This document shows positions 61,044 to 64,000 of a stretch of 64,000 nucleotides of DNA, in pieces. Numbering within the stretch: position 1 is the first letter of the stretch; the number at the start of each line of letters is the position of its first letter. This DNA is from Gonapodya prolifera JEL478. Taxonomy: Eukaryota; Monoblepharomycota; Monoblepharidomycetes; Monoblepharidales; Gonapodyaceae. The notes below the pieces were generated by a model, which saw only the letters and a program-made list of their open reading frames with translations, had not been told where the DNA came from and did no database searches. Location of the stretch: assembly GCA_001574975.1 (NCBI GenBank), contig KQ965741.1, forward strand, positions 372,001 through 436,000, given 5' to 3'. The position numbers and the translations under genes are program-made.

Positions 61044-61451
61044 GACTCGTATTCGAAATGAATGAAAATGTTGAATGTAATACAACAGCTGAGGGCCAAT
61101 CCCGAACCCTCCCTCAGTCAGTCTGAGGTTGTGTCCTCCCACAGACAAAAAGCTAGCCTCTTCATGAGTGCCTCATCATGTCTCGTACTGCAATGGACCG
61201 TTGACATTTGGGACTTTACAGAACAACTCGCCATTTATTTTTGTTTTTGAGCTCGATGACACTGCTGTCCATAAGGTAGTCACGCAAAAGCGGGAGGACA
61301 TGGCGTGGTGGCGAGAAGCACCACATGCATTTTGCAGTGTGTGCGTGCGGTTCGAAGGTGAGACTTCGTCATGTGGCTCGGCAGAACTCGTGGCCACGGG
61401 CTCCGATGGTTGAACTACCTTTTGTAGCTCCTACTTCTAAAGTGTTCCCAC
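61044..61451. other. Spacer upstream of the ADP-ribosylglycohydrolase gene
   Basis: Promoter region of the gene to the right. No supported ORF. Confidence 0.35.
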
Positions 61452-62971
61452 ATGCCACACGATTCTGCAGCGCAGCCCAATCAGATGATGCTCGATTTGT
61501 TGCATGTCCACCCATTCGTCCGCGCAGAGGTCCACGATCGCATCCTGGGCACGCTGTTTGGTGCTGCCCTAGGCGACGCGATTGGCATATACACAGAGTT
61601 CCTGCCGAAACATCAGGCTAACACTGACTACCCTGCGCGCTCGTTCGATCTGGTGGCGAAAACTCCTCCCTACCGAAAGGATACCCATCGCGCGCCGCAT
61701 CGACCGGGAAACTGGACAGACGACACGGACCATGCCTTGTGCATCGTGCTGCAGTGGTTGGAGAAGTCAAAGGTGGAGGTGGATGAGGCTCATGGCACAG
61801 GAACGGGAAATGGTGAGCGTCGAACATTGTCGTTTGCGCACAGAGACTGCCAACATTTAGAGAACCTCGAGCAGCTCACGACGGCAGAAGTTCACCACCG
61901 TCGTATAAGCGCTCACCAGGCGTCGTCACGCCTCACGCACTCGCATTCCGTCTCTCCACATGGTGCCAACAAGGCCTCCGCGCACTGGACGGCATGCCGC
62001 TCGGTCTCGGGCGGACAGTCGCAAGCGTCATCGTGACTGCCGGGTACACCACCAACCCACACCAAACTGCGGTGGACGTGTGGCGAAAAGGCGGACGCAA
62101 AGCGGCGGCGAACGGGAGCCTCATGCGGACACATCCGGTTGGACTCATGTGCCTGCACAAAAGTGCAGAAGAGTGCTTTAAGATGGCGGCGGAGCTCAGT
62201 TGCGTCACGCATGTGGACCCGCGGTGTGTGCTTGCGTGCTGCATTGGGAGTGCGCTGATACGGGGCCTTGTTCGTGGTGAGGTGTCCACGGAAGAGGGTA
62301 TTACGGACACGATTGCGGCGGCGAGGCGGTGGTACAACGATGTTTGGGTTGCTACAATGAAGGAGCGGTATGGTGCTCAAGAGACCGCGCTTGACGGAGA
62401 ATTCGCCGTTAAGGATGACGAGATCGATCTGTACGTGTCAGGAACACATGAACTCGTCGACCTGAAGCTCGACGACGGCGCCATGGGCTATGTTCTCAAA
62501 TGCCTCTCCACGGGCCTCATTCTCCTCCGCAAAACAATGCGAGCACTGCGTGCAGACGGATCCATGAGATGCCGGATGGACATTTTCCAAACATTGATCA
62601 CGGATCTGATCATGGAGGGCGGCGATGCGGATACAAACGGGTGTTTTGCCGGGTCTCTACTGGGCAGTCATCTTGGGTACAAGGCGCTTCCTCCCAAATG
62701 GCGGGACGGGCTCAACCACGGCGAATGGCTCTTGAACAAGGCTGAGAGCGTCGCCATTATTCTCGGGGCACGAGATGGGACTTACGACGGACGCGCCGAC
62801 AAGGACAATGCCATAGACGGCGCAAAGGGCCTGCTGAGTAAAGATCAAATGGAAGATCGTTGGGCCAGATTCACGGCAAAGGTCTTGGAGGAATCGGGTG
62901 TGCTTGCAAAGACTCAACCTAAGTCGGGGATGAGCTCCTTCTTCGGGTTGCTGGGTAAGCGTGCGACTTGA
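61452..62971 (+). CDS. ADP-ribosylglycohydrolase (DraG family)
   Basis: Two exons in phase, 61452-61812 and 61920-62971, give 470 residues. Residues 25-50 read DRILGTLFGAALGDAIGIYT, the family start. The first metal site is NWTDDTDHALCIVLQWL. Exon 2 begins VVTPHALAFRLSTWCQQGLR and ALDGMPLGLGRTVASV, then NGSLMRTHPVGLMCLH and CVTHVDPRCVLACCIGSALI. The second metal site is EGGDADTNGCFAGSLLGSHL. The TDDT and GGDADTN motifs that hold the two Mg ions are intact, so the enzyme should be active. DraG enzymes cleave ADP-ribose from proteins or ADP-ribosyl conjugates. The C-terminal 60 residues (SKDQMEDRWARFTAKVLEES) are an extension. Confidence 0.93.
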
Positions 62972-63269
62972 AGTTGCATAGGGCTCGTTGCATGCTGGGT
63001 TGTTTATTGCGACTTGGAGTTGCACATATTGCATGCTGCGGATAGTCTTGTGACTCATGGCTCGTCTTGATTATCATTTATTTTGATCTGATATCCAAGG
63101 ATTTAACTCACTAATTAACTGATGCACACATCAAGTAAAGCACTGTGCGATGAAAGTTGTTGACTGCATGACGTAGAGACAAGCACCTTGAACTATATAT
63201 ATTGATTTTATTTTCGGTTCATTCGAAATGTAGAAACAACGACAAGGTGACCAACGCCTACACTCCCAA
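62972..63269. other. Spacer
   Basis: AT-rich stretch containing ATATATATTG near 63200, which may be the TATA region of the gene on the right. Confidence 0.35.
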
Positions 63270-64000
63270 ATGAGCAAATATACGCACAATCCACGTGCTC
63301 ATTCCACAACCGTCATTTCCACCCGCGAACGTCATCCGCGTGCGCAACTGCATTTGCCGCCGCCTCTCGACTCACGCGTGAGATCGTGCTGCTCTGTTCT
63401 GCTGCGTCTCCACCCAACAGGGAGAGGAGCATACACCCGGTCAGCGAGAGACGTTCGCCTTTGCGCCGACGCTTTCGACGGGCTCGGCTGCACAAGGAGC
63501 CATGTAAGACTTTACACTGACTTCACTTGACTCGCCAATCTGTCTGGATATGAGCTAACGTCGCCCGCGCGTCCGACAGGACGGAACCAGCGGTGCAACC
63601 CCCGACGGGGCCCGCCGTCGTGCCATCCGCAACAGCCGCGGCAGCTACGACGAGCCCTTCGACTGCAATTGGTGAGCTGGGCATTGCCGGGGTGGTTTTC
63701 GATGGCTGGATGTCCTTAAATGTCCCTGAGGATCGTAAGAGTGGACCAATTCAGGAAGCTCACGCCCGATACCTTTGCCCACTTTCACAGAACCCAATTC
63801 GGATTTTGGTGGTCTCAGTGGAGCGACGGGCCCGGCTGACCTCAACCCGATTGCGTGGACGCCGACCCCCCATACCCATCCCACCACGAGACCTCGCGCG
63901 TGGAGTCCGGAGCCCAGGGAGGGCGCAGGTTTTACGTGCATGTGGGAGGGATGCGGACATGTGTCCAAACTCAAGAAGGAGTTTGTAATACATCTCAAGT
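63270..64000 (+). CDS. C2H2 zinc-finger protein, 5' part (continues beyond window)
   Basis: Exons 63270-63377, 63421-63503, 63580-63671 and 63791 to the window end join in phase. The product starts MSKYTHNPRAHSTTVISTRE. A Pro/Ala/Thr/Ser-rich disordered region follows (PPTGPAVVPSATAAAATTSP), then NPIAWTPTPHTHPTTRPRAW. At the edge comes FTCMWEGCGHVSKLKKEFVI with HLK, the beginning of a C2H2 finger with a C-x4-C pair and the first His of its pair, in the style of GLI/ZIC-type fingers (CxWxGC). A transcription regulator is likely, but the rest of the finger array is outside the window. The 43-nt first intron is short, so the first exon is less certain. Confidence 0.6.

Noticed and set aside
61830-61919. 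Continuous reading from exon 1 of the ADP-ribosylglycohydrolase gene through 61813-61919
   Set aside because: The frame is open but its translation is unlike the family. Splicing from GTGAGC at 61813 to CAG at 61919 gives the conserved VVTPHALAFRLSTW block.

Overview
This is nuclear DNA from a fungus. The genes are broken by many short introns (mostly 50-70 nt, donors usually GTGAGT or GTAAGT, acceptors YAG), spacers are short, and the conserved genes are typical fungal and animal housekeeping genes (RPA190, SMC6, VID27, SEC20, TSR2, FRG1, TBCC, an Ist2-type anoctamin). The phylum cannot be fixed from the sequence alone. The set would suit an early-diverging fungus or a basidiomycete better than a yeast, but that is only an impression. 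Where I give exons, I found them by reading frames across introns and checking that the phases add up.

Layout. 1-5.0 kb: the 3' end of a proline/threonine-rich surface protein, a 52-bp palindromic minisatellite (about 1.05-1.88 kb) and two orphan genes. 5.5-17.5 kb: a compact conserved block with TSR2(-), anoctamin(-), an acyl-protein-thioesterase-like hydrolase(-), a membrane RING-H2 protein(-), a VIP36-type cargo lectin(+), PAAF1(-) and tubulin cofactor C (+). 17.5-26.5 kb: an accessory stretch with decayed partial copies of TBCC and of the anoctamin, orphan open frames, and a large intron-rich gene (-) for a cysteine-module, mucin-like membrane protein. 26.6-54.8 kb: a second conserved block with a K+-channel-beta-type aldo-keto reductase, mitoribosomal uL29m, FRG1, VID27(-), a GNAT/metallo-beta-lactamase fusion(-), SMC6, SDHAF4, RPA190, an alpha/beta-hydrolase-fold protein and a 14-TM MFS transporter(-). 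54.8-64 kb: sparse sequence, then SEC20, a small membrane protein(-), an ADP-ribosylglycohydrolase and the start of a C2H2 zinc-finger gene cut by the window edge.

Functional themes are ribosome supply (RPA190, TSR2, possibly FRG1), the early secretory pathway (VIP36-like lectin, SEC20, VID27), proteostasis (PAAF1, RING-H2, TBCC), mitochondria (uL29m, SDHAF4) and chromosome repair (SMC6). No operon-like co-regulation is implied, although PAAF1 and TBCC share a 75-bp head-to-head promoter.

The least ordinary items are: (1) the cysteine-module protein at 19.3-23.5 kb, with four alternating pairs of two short Cys motifs, each on its own exon; (2) three unusually long introns, two in the aldo-keto reductase and one in the MFS gene, that carry the same ordered palindromic GC-rich modules in the same sense orientation, like introner-type elements; (3) the minisatellite; (4) the GNAT-MBL fusion; and (5) a SEC20 ending in HHEL. 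No rRNA, tRNA, CRISPR array or recognisable retroelement was seen.
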